From: an uncultured Clostridia bacterium
GTDB lineage: Bacteria > Bacillota > Clostridia > Peptostreptococcales > Anaerovoracaceae
NCBI GenBank assembly: GCA_937915045.1
Contig: CALDNM010000217.1
Span: 1-21,381 of the forward strand
DNA: 21,381 nt
Direction of reading: 5' to 3'
Position numbers and translations under genes: made by a program. A model generated the notes under the pieces. That model made no database searches. It saw nothing but the letters and a program-made list of their open reading frames with translations, and had not been told where the DNA came from. Positions 13,655 to 21,261 of the stretch are shown piece after piece (position 1 is the first letter of the stretch; each line of letters starts with the position of its first letter).

Positions 13655-14818
13655 TTATTTTATTATCCTCGCTCTGATGATCCCTTCGATGTTGAATACT
13701 TGTGAAAGTGTCTCACTGTCTGTAGTGCCATCGATATCGATCAGGTTGTAAGCGTAGTCGTTTTTGCTCTTGTTTGTCAGGTCTCTGATGTTTATATTGA
13801 GATCTGAGAGGACGCTTGTGATCTTGCCGAGCATCGTAGGAATATTTTTATTCATGATGCAGATACGAGCTTCAGCTTTTGGATTGAGCGGCCCCATCGT
13901 GCATGCCGGCATATTGACGGAATTCTCTATGTTTCCATTTTCGAGGTAATCCATCAGTTCCTCAGCAGCCATCGCCGCGCAGTTGTCCTCGGCTTCTTTT
14001 GTGGAAGCACCGAGATGCGGCATATTGATGACGCCCTTATGGTTGACTATAGCGTCAGTCGGAAAGTCTGTCACATATCTGCCAAGATGACCTTCATCGA
14101 GAGCTTCTATCAGTGCTTTATCATTCACGAGCCCGTCACGCGCAAAGTTCAGGAAGACTGCTCCCTGCTTCATCTGACCGAGCCTTCTGCTGTCGATCAT
14201 GCCGCGCGTCTCGTCCATGACAGGTACATGGATAGTGATGTAATCACATCTTGGCAGCATAGCCGCGAGATCATTCATGACCGGGATAGACTGTTTGAGC
14301 GCGTGCGCCGATTTTACGTTGATATAAGGATCGTATCCGATGACCTTCATACCGAGATCTTTGCAGGCATTAGCTACAAGTACGCCGATAGCACCGAGAC
14401 CGATGACTCCGAGGACCTTGCCTCTGAGTTCACTTCCAGCGAATTGTTTCTTTCCCTTTTCAACTGTCGCGAGCACATCTGTGCTGAGCGTTTTTGACCA
14501 GTCGATCGCTTCCGGAATGTTCCTGGCAGCCATGAGAAGACCGGATAAGACCAGCTCTTTGACCGCGTTCGCGTTCGCGCCCGGTGAGTTGAAGACAACG
14601 ATGCCCTGTTCAGAGCATTCACTCAGCGGGATGTTGTTCACTCCAGCTCCGGCACGCGCGATAGCCAGGAGATCTTTTCCGAACTCCATGTCGTGCATGT
14701 TCTGGCTTCTGACTATGATACCGTTCGCCTCTAAAGGATCATCGACCATAGTATAATCATCTGTCAGTTTATTTAGACCAACAGGAGATATCTTGTTCAA
14801 AGTCGCAATTTTATACAT
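13655..14818 (-). CDS. serA: D-3-phosphoglycerate dehydrogenase (short form with ACT domain)
   Basis: 387 residues from ATG 14818. An upstream in-frame start at 14854 is rejected because GAGGTG sits right before the later ATG. It oxidises 3-phosphoglycerate to 3-phosphohydroxypyruvate with NAD, the first step of serine synthesis. Visible features: NAD-binding GLGAIG at 140-145 followed by acidic D163, catalytic R227 (NFARDGLV), H268 (MPHLGAST), and a C-terminal ACT domain (about 317-387, starting ICIMNKNIPTMLGKI), the usual site of serine feedback. The intervening ASB domain of long forms is absent. It is transcribed away from serC, which encodes the next enzyme of the pathway, from a shared region with a nested palindrome; the 3' end has a shared terminator. 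Confidence 0.95.
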   Translation of the reverse strand: MYKIATLNKISPVGLNKLTDDYTMVDDPLEANGIIVRSQNMHDMEFGKDLLAIARAGAGVNNIPLSECSEQGIVVFNSPGANANAVKELVLSGLLMAARNIPEAIDWSKTLSTDVLATVEKGKKQFAGSELRGKVLGVIGLGAIGVLVANACKDLGMKVIGYDPYINVKSAHALKQSIPVMNDLAAMLPRCDYITIHVPVMDETRGMIDSRRLGQMKQGAVFLNFARDGLVNDKALIEALDEGHLGRYVTDFPTDAIVNHKGVINMPHLGASTKEAEDNCAAMAAEELMDYLENGNIENSVNMPACTMGPLNPKAEARICIMNKNIPTMLGKITSVLSDLNINIRDLTNKSKNDYAYNLIDIDGTTDSETLSQVFNIEGIIRARIIK

Positions 14819-14852
14819 GTTTTCACCTCTTAAATAATGCAATAATGAGGAC

Positions 14853-14881
14853 ATTGTAACACTTTACCCGAATGACGTAAA
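14853..14881 (-). promoter_or_regulatory. serA promoter
   Basis: On the - strand TTTACG (14876-14881), 17-base spacer, TACAAT (14853-14858). It mirrors the serC promoter across the palindrome centre. Confidence 0.6.
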
Positions 14882-14891
14882 GTGTTATAAT
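14863..14891 (+). promoter_or_regulatory. serC promoter
   Basis: TTTACC (14863-14868), 17-base spacer, TATAAT (14886-14891). It lies inside the nested palindrome and runs face-to-face over the serA promoter. Start of transcription would be near 14898. Confidence 0.65.
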
Positions 14892-14924
14892 CGTTCATTA
14901 TTGGTAGTTTTATTTAAAGCATAA

Positions 14925-14938
14925 GCCGCGAAAGCGGC
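14925..14938 (+). promoter_or_regulatory. GNRA-tetraloop hairpin abutting the serC ribosome site
   Basis: GCCGC-GAAA-GCGGC, a five-pair all-GC stem closed by a GAAA tetraloop. It ends one base before GGAGGTGA (14939-14946). It could stabilise the leader or hold the ribosome site open; too short to terminate transcription, and there is no T-tract. Confidence 0.5.
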
Positions 14939-14951
14939 GGAGGTGACTTAC

Positions 14952-16040
14952 ATGAGTGAGAACAGAGTATTCAATTTCTCCGCGGGGCCGTCCATGCTTC
15001 CACTTGAAGTGCTGAAGGATGTACAGGCAAATCTTATCGACTATAAAGGTACAGGCGAATCAGTAATGGAGATGAGCCACAGGTCGAAAGAGTACAAACA
15101 GATCATAGATGACGCGGAGTCGAATCTGAGACAGCTGCTCGGCATCCCGGACAATTACAAAGTATTGTTCCTGCAGGGCGGAGGCACTCTTCAGTTCTCG
15201 ATGGTTCCGATGAATTTGTTGAGAAACTCGAAGAAGGCAGATTACGTCGTGACCGGATCATGGTCGAAGAAATCTGAAAAAGAAGCTGAGAAATTCGGCG
15301 ATATCAAAATAGCGGCGACATCGGAAGACCGCAATTACAGCTATGTACCGAAGCTTACGAAGGAAGACTTCAGAAAAGACGCGGACTATGTCTACATCTG
15401 CCTGAATGAAACGATCCACGGAAATCATTTCGAGTACATTCCTGATACCGGGGATATACCGCTCGTGTGCGATATGAGTTCCTGCATACTTTCCGAGGAG
15501 ATCGATGTTTCGAAGTTCGGACTGATCTTCGCGGGCGCGCAGAAAAATATCGCGCCGGCTGGGCTTACGATAGTGATAGTGAGAGAGGATCTCATCGGCT
15601 TCGCGGCTGATGACTGCCCGGTATATCTCGATTACAAAACGCATGCTGAGAAAGATTCGATGTATAACACACCGAACTGCTGGAGCATCTATGTCGCGGG
15701 AGAGGTCTTCAAGAACCTTATCGCGAAGGGCGGGCTCAAAGCTATGCATGAGAGGAATGTCAAAAAGGCGGATATGCTTTATGACTGCATCGACGCCAGC
15801 AGCATATTCACGGCAGCGGTCGAAAAGGGATCGAGATCGCTCATGAATGTCGATTTCGTTTCCGGCGATCCGGAGATGGATAAAAAGTTCGTCGCTGAGG
15901 CCAGAGAAAACGGCATGATCAACGTCAACGGACACAGATCGGTAGGCGGCATGAGAGCGAGCATCTTCAACGCGATGCCGGTCGAAGGCGTGGAAAAACT
16001 TGTAGATTTTATTAAAAAATTCGAGGAAGAGAATAAGTGA
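14952..16040 (+). CDS. serC: phosphoserine aminotransferase
   Basis: 362 residues from ATG 14952. The in-frame GTG at 14943 is rejected because it lies inside the GGAGGTGA ribosome site. It transfers the amino group of glutamate to 3-phosphohydroxypyruvate, giving phosphoserine, with PLP in the cytoplasm. Signatures: N-terminal FNFSAGPSMLP, MSHRS at 41-45, LQGGGTLQF at 74-82, the PLP-contacting CDMSS (D174), the PLP lysine K198 in GAQKNIAPAG, and HRSVGGMRASIFNA near the C-terminus. It works in sequence with the divergent serA; no serB phosphatase is visible in the window. Its stop overlaps the GTG start of the D,D-carboxypeptidase by four bases, tying serine synthesis to a cell-wall gene on one message. 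Confidence 0.96.
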   Translation: MSENRVFNFSAGPSMLPLEVLKDVQANLIDYKGTGESVMEMSHRSKEYKQIIDDAESNLRQLLGIPDNYKVLFLQGGGTLQFSMVPMNLLRNSKKADYVVTGSWSKKSEKEAEKFGDIKIAATSEDRNYSYVPKLTKEDFRKDADYVYICLNETIHGNHFEYIPDTGDIPLVCDMSSCILSEEIDVSKFGLIFAGAQKNIAPAGLTIVIVREDLIGFAADDCPVYLDYKTHAEKDSMYNTPNCWSIYVAGEVFKNLIAKGGLKAMHERNVKKADMLYDCIDASSIFTAAVEKGSRSLMNVDFVSGDPEMDKKFVAEARENGMINVNGHRSVGGMRASIFNAMPVEGVEKLVDFIKKFEEENK

Positions 16041-17434
16041 AAAACAGACTGATTTCATTTATATTAGCATTTACGGTACTGCTTGTCTTTCAGGCAGTAC
16101 CTGTTTATGGCGCGCAGGCCGGAAGCGCCGCTTTAGATACGGAGGCACCGAAGACTGTATGTGAAGCAGACATACTTATCGACAGTCAGAGCGGGCAGGT
16201 CCTCTACGAAAAAAACGCGGACAAGCTCCTTACACCCGCGAGTATGACAAAGATGATGACAGCACTGCTGACTATAGAGCATTATAAAGGGGACCTTGAT
16301 CATAAGATCACAGTTCCAAAAGAAGCGGTCGGAATAACCGGGAACAGCCTGAATATCAAGGAAGGCGAAGTGTTCACAGTGAAGCAGCTGCTCTACGGAC
16401 TGATGCTCCACAGCAGCAACGATGTCGCGGTATGTCTCGCGATAAACGTCGGAGGGAGCGTCAGCGGATTCGCTGATATGATGAACGCGCGCGCGAAAAA
16501 AGTGGGCGCGGTCCATACTCATTTTATTAATCCAAATGGCCTGACTGACAGCCATACTCATATAACTACAGCAAGAGATATGTCTAAGATAGCCGCGGAA
16601 TGCATGAAGAACTCGACGTTCCGCAAGATCGTCGGCACATCGACATACACTATACCGGCAACGAACAAGAGCAAAGAGCGTCACGTCAAATCGACGAATA
16701 TGCTGCTGAGAGGCAAGAAGTTCAAAGTCAAGGTGAATGGAGAGACCAGGTACGCGAAATATAAGTACGCGACCGGGATCAAGACCGGGCTGATGAACGA
16801 GGCGGGATACTGTTTCTGCGGAAGCGCGACGAAAAACGGAACGAAGCTGATTTCAGTATCGATGAAGGGAGCCGAAGATCAGGACAGGTTCGCGGATGCC
16901 ATTTCGATGTTCGAGTACGGTTTCAATAATTTCCATACGGAAGAGCTGATCGCAAAAGGCGCTTCGGCAGGTCATGTATGGATAAAGTACGGGCATTTCA
17001 CACGTGTGGACACAGTGGTGACGGATGGCGCTTATGTGACACTGACTTCGAACGAAGCGAGTGACATGGCGACGAAGAAGATAGTTATGAAGAAGGGCTT
17101 GACGGCACCTCTCAGCAAGGGCACAAAGGTCGGTACAGTCAAGCTTTACGAAAACGGCGAGAAGGTCGGTACGGCGGATGTCGTGCTGTCGAAGTCCGTG
17201 AAAAAGGGCGGTCCGTGGACCGCGATATATATTTCAGACTGGACATTCATCGGCGGCATTATCATAATAATACTGTTTCTCATCCTGTTCATATACTTCA
17301 GGAAACGCGGAAAGAGACGCCGCAGAAAACGTGATGAAAGGATGGCGCGTATGCGCGAGGAAAGAGCGCTTGAGATAGCGAAGGAACGCGCGCGCAGCGC
17401 TAAGCGAAGCAGCGACAGAGACTGGCCATTCTGA
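16037..17434 (+). CDS. dacA: D-alanyl-D-alanine carboxypeptidase (DacA/PBP5-like, S11) with C-terminal membrane helix and basic tail
   Basis: 465 residues starting at GTG 16037, which overlaps the serC stop; the GAGGAAGAG in the serC end serves as ribosome site. It trims the terminal D-alanine from peptidoglycan stem peptides outside the membrane. Signal peptide 1-25 (VPVYGA). Catalytic motifs: S69-M-T-K72, S126-S-N128 and K249-T-G251, all present. A PBP5 C-terminal-like domain follows (about 300-390). A membrane helix (about 404-421) and a 44-residue arginine-rich tail (RKRGKRRRRKRDERM and on) end the protein. Ordinary DacA ends in an amphipathic helix, so the true transmembrane anchor with a long basic cytoplasmic tail is a notable variation. 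The gene symbol is by family. Confidence 0.92.
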   Translation: MKNRLISFILAFTVLLVFQAVPVYGAQAGSAALDTEAPKTVCEADILIDSQSGQVLYEKNADKLLTPASMTKMMTALLTIEHYKGDLDHKITVPKEAVGITGNSLNIKEGEVFTVKQLLYGLMLHSSNDVAVCLAINVGGSVSGFADMMNARAKKVGAVHTHFINPNGLTDSHTHITTARDMSKIAAECMKNSTFRKIVGTSTYTIPATNKSKERHVKSTNMLLRGKKFKVKVNGETRYAKYKYATGIKTGLMNEAGYCFCGSATKNGTKLISVSMKGAEDQDRFADAISMFEYGFNNFHTEELIAKGASAGHVWIKYGHFTRVDTVVTDGAYVTLTSNEASDMATKKIVMKKGLTAPLSKGTKVGTVKLYENGEKVGTADVVLSKSVKKGGPWTAIYISDWTFIGGIIIIILFLILFIYFRKRGKRRRRKRDERMARMREERALEIAKERARSAKRSSDRDWPF

Positions 17435-17437
17435 TTA

Positions 17438-17446
17438 TGGTATAAT
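17438..17446 (+). promoter_or_regulatory. extended -10 promoter of uvrC
   Basis: TGGTATAAT just after the dacA stop, an ideal extended -10. No clear -35. Transcription would begin near 17453, leaving a leader of only about 12 bases before the uvrC ATG. Confidence 0.55.
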
Positions 17447-17465
17447 AAACGAGCATGGAGTGAAA

Positions 17466-19325
17466 ATGTTCGACATACAGGAAAATCTAAAAAAACTCCC
17501 GGCAAAACCGGGAGTTTATATTCACAGAGATAAACTGGGGCAGGTCATATACGTGGGAAAAGCGATCTCGCTGAAGAACCGCGTGCGCCAGTATTTTCGC
17601 TCGTCCGGGACTATGGATCCTAAGGTCCGCGCGATGGTCAGTCATATAGCGGAATTCGAGTACATCGTGTGCGGAAGCGAGATGGAAGCGTTCATACTCG
17701 AAAACACCCTCATAAAAAAGTACATGCCGCAGTACAATATATTACTGCGAGATGATAAAACTTATCCATACATAAAAGTCACGACCGGCGAGGATTTCCC
17801 GCGCGTGCTCAAGACGAGACTGATCGGGAAAGACGGAGCGAAGTATTTCGGCCCGTATTCGGACGCCGGAGCTGTCAATCAGATCGTGGAGCTTCTTGAC
17901 AATATCTACCGCCTGAAGAGGTGCGCGAAGACGGATTTCCCGAAGGGACACCGGCCGTGCCTGTATTATCATATCGGGCAGTGCGATGCTGTCTGTACGG
18001 GCAGGGTCACTAAGGAGGAGTACGCGAAGCGGATACGCTCGGTGCTTGGATATCTGAATGGGCGCAACAGGAAGATCGGTGATTATCTCGAGGAGAAGAT
18101 GAACGACGCGTCGGAGCGGCTCGATTATGAAGAGGCCGCGAAGTATCGTGATTACATGCTTGCGGAGAAGGCTCTGGGCGAGAAGCAGAGGGTCGTGCTC
18201 AAGACCGGCCGGGATATGGATGTAGTGATGTACGCGGGATCAGGTCATGTCGTTATGTTTTACGTGCGCGACGGGAAGCTTTCGGGGCGTGAGACGTTTT
18301 CGATGGAAGTGCAGGAAGGCGAGAAACCGTCCGCGGTGCTCTGCCAGTTCATGAAGCAGCATTACAGCATGCAGACCGGCGGGCCGGGAGAGATCCTGGT
18401 GCAGACTATGCCTGATGAGGCGGAGATGATCGAGGAATATCTCGGCGGCCTCTGGGGGAAGAAGCTCAGGATAGTGAAGCCGGAGCGCGGAGAGAAGAGG
18501 GCTCTTCTTGAGCTCGCGAAAAAAGACGTTGCTGAAATGACTAAGACTATAGAGGACAGGGAGAAAAACAAGGAGGAGCGCCGCGAAGCGCTCGGGAAAG
18601 AGATGCACAGCGTCCTGTCCGAGATAACCGAGCTGCCTGAGTACGACGGACGCGAGTACCGGGTCGAGGCGTACGATATCTCGAATACGAACGGGGTCGA
18701 TACTGTCGGGGCCATGGTGGTTTTCAGCGGGCTTCGGGCTGACAGGAGATCTTACAGAAGGTTCAAGATAAGGACGATCGAAGGACCAAATGATTATGGC
18801 AGCATGCAGGAAGTGCTCTATCGAAGATTCAGGCGGGCCGAAGCAGGCGATCCCGGATTCTCGACTATGCCGGACGCTCTTCTTATAGATGGAGGCAAGG
18901 GGCATGTGGATGCCGCGGAGGAAGTGCTGAAAGCTCTAAAGCTGACGATCCCGGTGCTCGGAATGGCGAAGGATGACAGCCACAGGACGAGGGCACTTGT
19001 CTATCTGAAGGACGGAGAGTTCCGCGAGATAGAGCTCAAAGAAAGGCCGCTGCTGTTCAGATACATGGGGACCGTGCAGGAAGAGGTTCATCGTTTCGCG
19101 ATAGAATACCACAGAGGCGTGCGAGGAAAAAGATCGATGGCGTCAGCGCTCGATGAGATCGACGGGATAGGTCCTGTGAAGAGGAACGCGTTGTTCGCGC
19201 GCTTCGGGAGCATCGATAAGATCAGGTCCGCGAATGAAGAGGAACTGATGAAGACAGAAGGTATCACAGCCGCTCTCGCGAAAAAGATACACGAGTTTTT
19301 TATTGAATATAACGATAGTAAATGA
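17466..19325 (+). CDS. uvrC: UvrABC excinuclease subunit C
   Basis: 619 residues from ATG 17466; a GTG six bases earlier directly abuts the GGAG ribosome site and is rejected. It makes both incisions around bulky DNA damage after UvrA and UvrB load. Domains: GIY-YIG nuclease (about 13-90: GVYIHRDKLGQVIYVGKA), cysteines C153, C165, C173 and C177 spaced as in the iron-sulphur site described for UvrC, UVR motif (about 203-238: YLEEKMNDASERLDYEEAAKYRD), RNase H-like nuclease with D403 (AYDIS), D475 (LIDGGKGH) and H542 (VHRFA), and two helix-hairpin-helix motifs at the C-terminus (IDGIGPVKRNALFARFG; KTEGITAALAKKI). All key elements are intact and the length is normal. Confidence 0.97.
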   Translation: MFDIQENLKKLPAKPGVYIHRDKLGQVIYVGKAISLKNRVRQYFRSSGTMDPKVRAMVSHIAEFEYIVCGSEMEAFILENTLIKKYMPQYNILLRDDKTYPYIKVTTGEDFPRVLKTRLIGKDGAKYFGPYSDAGAVNQIVELLDNIYRLKRCAKTDFPKGHRPCLYYHIGQCDAVCTGRVTKEEYAKRIRSVLGYLNGRNRKIGDYLEEKMNDASERLDYEEAAKYRDYMLAEKALGEKQRVVLKTGRDMDVVMYAGSGHVVMFYVRDGKLSGRETFSMEVQEGEKPSAVLCQFMKQHYSMQTGGPGEILVQTMPDEAEMIEEYLGGLWGKKLRIVKPERGEKRALLELAKKDVAEMTKTIEDREKNKEERREALGKEMHSVLSEITELPEYDGREYRVEAYDISNTNGVDTVGAMVVFSGLRADRRSYRRFKIRTIEGPNDYGSMQEVLYRRFRRAEAGDPGFSTMPDALLIDGGKGHVDAAEEVLKALKLTIPVLGMAKDDSHRTRALVYLKDGEFREIELKERPLLFRYMGTVQEEVHRFAIEYHRGVRGKRSMASALDEIDGIGPVKRNALFARFGSIDKIRSANEEELMKTEGITAALAKKIHEFFIEYNDSK

Positions 19326-19331
19326 TATAGT
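19303..19331 (+). promoter_or_regulatory. promoter of the DUF1292 gene overlapping the uvrC stop
   Basis: TTGAAT (19303-19308), 17-base spacer ending in TGA, TATAGT (19326-19331): a good promoter with extended -10. The TGA of the extension is the uvrC stop codon. Confidence 0.65.
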
Positions 19332-19374
19332 GTTGGAGTAAGAAGAAATCACTATTATTATTCGGAGGAAAGAT

Positions 19375-19692
19375 ATGGCAGATAATAATAAAAAAAATCC
19401 GGAGACGGAAGAAAATGAAGATACTGAAGTAATAACTCTTGAGTATGATGATGGTTCTGAGGAAGAGTGTGAAGTATTTGGTATATTCGAAGCTCTCGGA
19501 AAAGAGTATATCGCTCTGATCCCTGACAACGGCACGGATGATGTATATATCTACAGATACAAGGAGCTTGATGACGAAGACTTCGATATCGAGGATATCG
19601 AGGAGAAGGAAGAGTTCGATCAGGTCGCGCAGGTTTTTGACGGCATCATGGCAAGCATGGTGGAAGAAGACGAAGAAGACGAAGACGAATAA
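19375..19692 (+). CDS. DUF1292 family small acidic protein
   Basis: 105 residues, very acidic, especially the ends (EEDEEDEDE at the C-terminus). The central part (about 17-66: TEVITLEYDDGSEEECEVFGIFEALGKEYIALIP, then VYIYRYKE) matches the DUF1292 family, widespread in Bacillota and of unknown function. In many Bacillota DUF1292 genes sit near the Holliday-junction resolvase gene yqgF and ureP-type neighbours; here it follows uvrC. GGAGGA five bases before ATG fixes the start. It has its own promoter and is followed by a terminator-like hairpin, so it is probably a single-gene unit with some read-through. Confidence 0.9.
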   Translation: MADNNKKNPETEENEDTEVITLEYDDGSEEECEVFGIFEALGKEYIALIPDNGTDDVYIYRYKELDDEDFDIEDIEEKEEFDQVAQVFDGIMASMVEEDEEDEDE

Positions 19693-19722
19693 TCTGGAGT
19701 TATATCGAAAGACAATGCATCC

Positions 19723-19767
19723 AAAGCGCTTTTGCGTGCACTTTAATGTGCCTGCGGAGCGCTTTTT
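19723..19767 (+). terminator. terminator-like hairpin between the DUF1292 gene and the FAD oxidoreductase gene
   Basis: AAAGCGC at 19723-19729 pairs with GCGCTTT at 19759-19765, continued by an imperfect inner stem closing as GCAC (19737-19741 region) with GTGC. The run TTTTT ends at 19767. The ribosome site GGAG (19771-19774) of the next gene follows at once. Confidence 0.7.
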
Positions 19768-19781
19768 AAAGGAGAAGATAA

Positions 19782-21167
19782 ATGAAGAAATATGACATCA
19801 TAGCTGTGGGGGCGGGAGCCGCGGGAGTGTTCCTGTCATATGAACTCACAAGGCTGGGCAACAGCGCGTCAGTCCTCGTCATAGACAAGGGCGCGCCTGT
19901 AGAAGAACGCATATGTCCGATCGCCGCGGGGAAGGTGAAGACCTGCATCAAGTGCAGTCCATGTCACATCATGAACGGATACGGCGGAGCGGGCACACTT
20001 TCCGACGGGAAATATAACATTACTACAGCATTTGGAGGAGACCTCCACAAGTACATCGGCGAAGATAAAGCAATGGAACTGATGGAATATGTGGACAGTG
20101 TACTTTGTGAAAACGGCGGGGCTGAAGCAAAACTTTATTCCACCGCGAATTCCAAGTTAAAAACGCTGGCGCTCAGAAATAATCTGCATCTTCTCGAAGC
20201 CAAGGTCAGGCATCTGGGTACGGACAGGAACGCGAAGATCCTCAGCACGCTTTATAACAAAACGTCGAAGAGGGTGGATTTTCTGCTCAAGACGTGCGTA
20301 AAAAAAATAGAAGTGATGGGGGATCACGATTTTGTCGTGACTACCGGTACAGACGAACAGTTCGAATGCAGCGATCTCGTTCTCGCGACAGGGCGTTCAG
20401 GCTCGAAGTGGATATCGGAAATATGCAGAGAGAATGGCATCGCTCAGAAAAACAACCGCGTGGATATAGGCGTGCGCGTCGAGCTTCCGGCGGAGATATT
20501 CAAGCCTATCACGGATGATGTATATGAGGCGAAGCTCGTTTATAAGACGGATAAATATACTGATCTCGTCAGGACGTTCTGCATGAACCCTTATGGCGAG
20601 GTCGTCGCTGAAAACACGAATGGTATAATCACCGTGAACGGTCACAGTTATGCCGATGAAGCGCTGAGAACAGAAAATACTAATTTTGCTCTTCTCGTTT
20701 CAAATACGTTCACTAAACCTTTCGAGGACAGCAATGAATACGGCGAGTCGATAGCTAAGCTGTCGAATATGCTTGGAGGCGGAGTCCTGATGCAGAGGTT
20801 CGGTGACCTGGTAAAGGGCCGCAGGAGCAGCGAGCGCAGGATGGAGAAGTGCTTTACGAGACCTACGCTCCAGGCGACTCCGGGAGATCTTTCTCTGGTC
20901 ATCCCTAAGAGACAGCTCGACAATATCATTGAGATGATATACGCGCTTGACAAGATCGCTCCGGGTACGGCGAACGAAGATACTCTGCTGTACGGTGTGG
21001 AAGTCAAATTCTACAATTCGAAGGTAGAGGTGGATCATAATCTTGAGACAAAAGTGAAGGGGCTCTATGCTCTCGGTGACGGTTCCGGAGTCACGCATTC
21101 ACTGTCGCAGGCGTCAGCAAGCGGAGTATATGTGGGACGTATACTCGCGGAGAAGTACGCCAAATAA
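19782..21167 (+). CDS. NAD(P)/FAD-dependent oxidoreductase (COG2509-type uncharacterised FAD-dependent dehydrogenase)
   Basis: 461 residues. Rossmann FAD-binding motif GAGAAG at 10-15 with the following acidic D35 (VLVIDKG). A cysteine group C45, C55, C58 and C61 (CPIAAGKVKTCIKCSPC) leads into the family hallmark NGYGGAGTLSDGKYN at 65-79. A second FAD segment is DLVLATGRSG near 200, and the C-terminal FAD contact is GLYALGDGSGVTHSLSQASASG near 429-450. The family is cytoplasmic and widespread in anaerobes; the substrate is unknown. The four cysteines could bind zinc or an Fe-S cluster or be redox active. ATG 19782 follows GGAG; there is no room for a promoter after the hairpin at 19723-19767. 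Confidence 0.88.
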   Translation: MKKYDIIAVGAGAAGVFLSYELTRLGNSASVLVIDKGAPVEERICPIAAGKVKTCIKCSPCHIMNGYGGAGTLSDGKYNITTAFGGDLHKYIGEDKAMELMEYVDSVLCENGGAEAKLYSTANSKLKTLALRNNLHLLEAKVRHLGTDRNAKILSTLYNKTSKRVDFLLKTCVKKIEVMGDHDFVVTTGTDEQFECSDLVLATGRSGSKWISEICRENGIAQKNNRVDIGVRVELPAEIFKPITDDVYEAKLVYKTDKYTDLVRTFCMNPYGEVVAENTNGIITVNGHSYADEALRTENTNFALLVSNTFTKPFEDSNEYGESIAKLSNMLGGGVLMQRFGDLVKGRRSSERRMEKCFTRPTLQATPGDLSLVIPKRQLDNIIEMIYALDKIAPGTANEDTLLYGVEVKFYNSKVEVDHNLETKVKGLYALGDGSGVTHSLSQASASGVYVGRILAEKYAK

Positions 21168-21191
21168 GCAAATAAATAAGACTCTATAATA

Positions 21192-21226
21192 AATGCCGAA
21201 ACATATATCGTATGCTTCGGCATTTT
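21192..21226. terminator. terminator after the FAD oxidoreductase gene, probably bidirectional
   Basis: AATGCCGAA (21192-21200) pairs exactly with TTCGGCATT (21216-21224), with further pairs CATA/TATG inside and TTTT at the end. In the reverse direction the stem is followed by TTTATT, so it may also end the convergent partial gene. Confidence 0.8.
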
Positions 21227-21261
21227 AAGTTTCCTGCATCAATGTTTTTTGCGTGTCATGA

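Larger units (their letters stand above)
14841..14902. promoter_or_regulatory. nested palindromic operator candidate between serA and serC
   Basis: The inner arms AACACTTTAC (14858-14867) and GTAAAGTGTT (14877-14886) are exact inverted repeats around 9 bases. The outer arms AATAATGA (14841-14848) and TCATTATT (14895-14902) are also exact inverted repeats, and both dyads share a centre near 14872. The inner arms contain the -35 boxes and touch the -10 boxes of both divergent promoters, so one bound dimer or tetramer could control serA and serC together. The regulator is unknown. Confidence 0.65.

Noticed and set aside
14819..14854. Longer start for serA (14854)
   Set aside because: The extra 12 residues are not family-like, the position coincides with the promoter -10 region, and GAGGTG stands right before the ATG at 14818.
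14943..14951. GTG start for serC three codons upstream
   Set aside because: This GTG is part of the GGAGGTGA ribosome site of the ATG at 14952.
15258..16058. Long open frame on the - strand opposite serC
   Set aside because: No homology visible, His/Arg-rich shadow composition, and fully covered by serC on the other strand.
17460..17465. GTG start for uvrC two codons upstream
   Set aside because: It directly abuts GGAG with no spacer; the ATG at 17466 has normal spacing.
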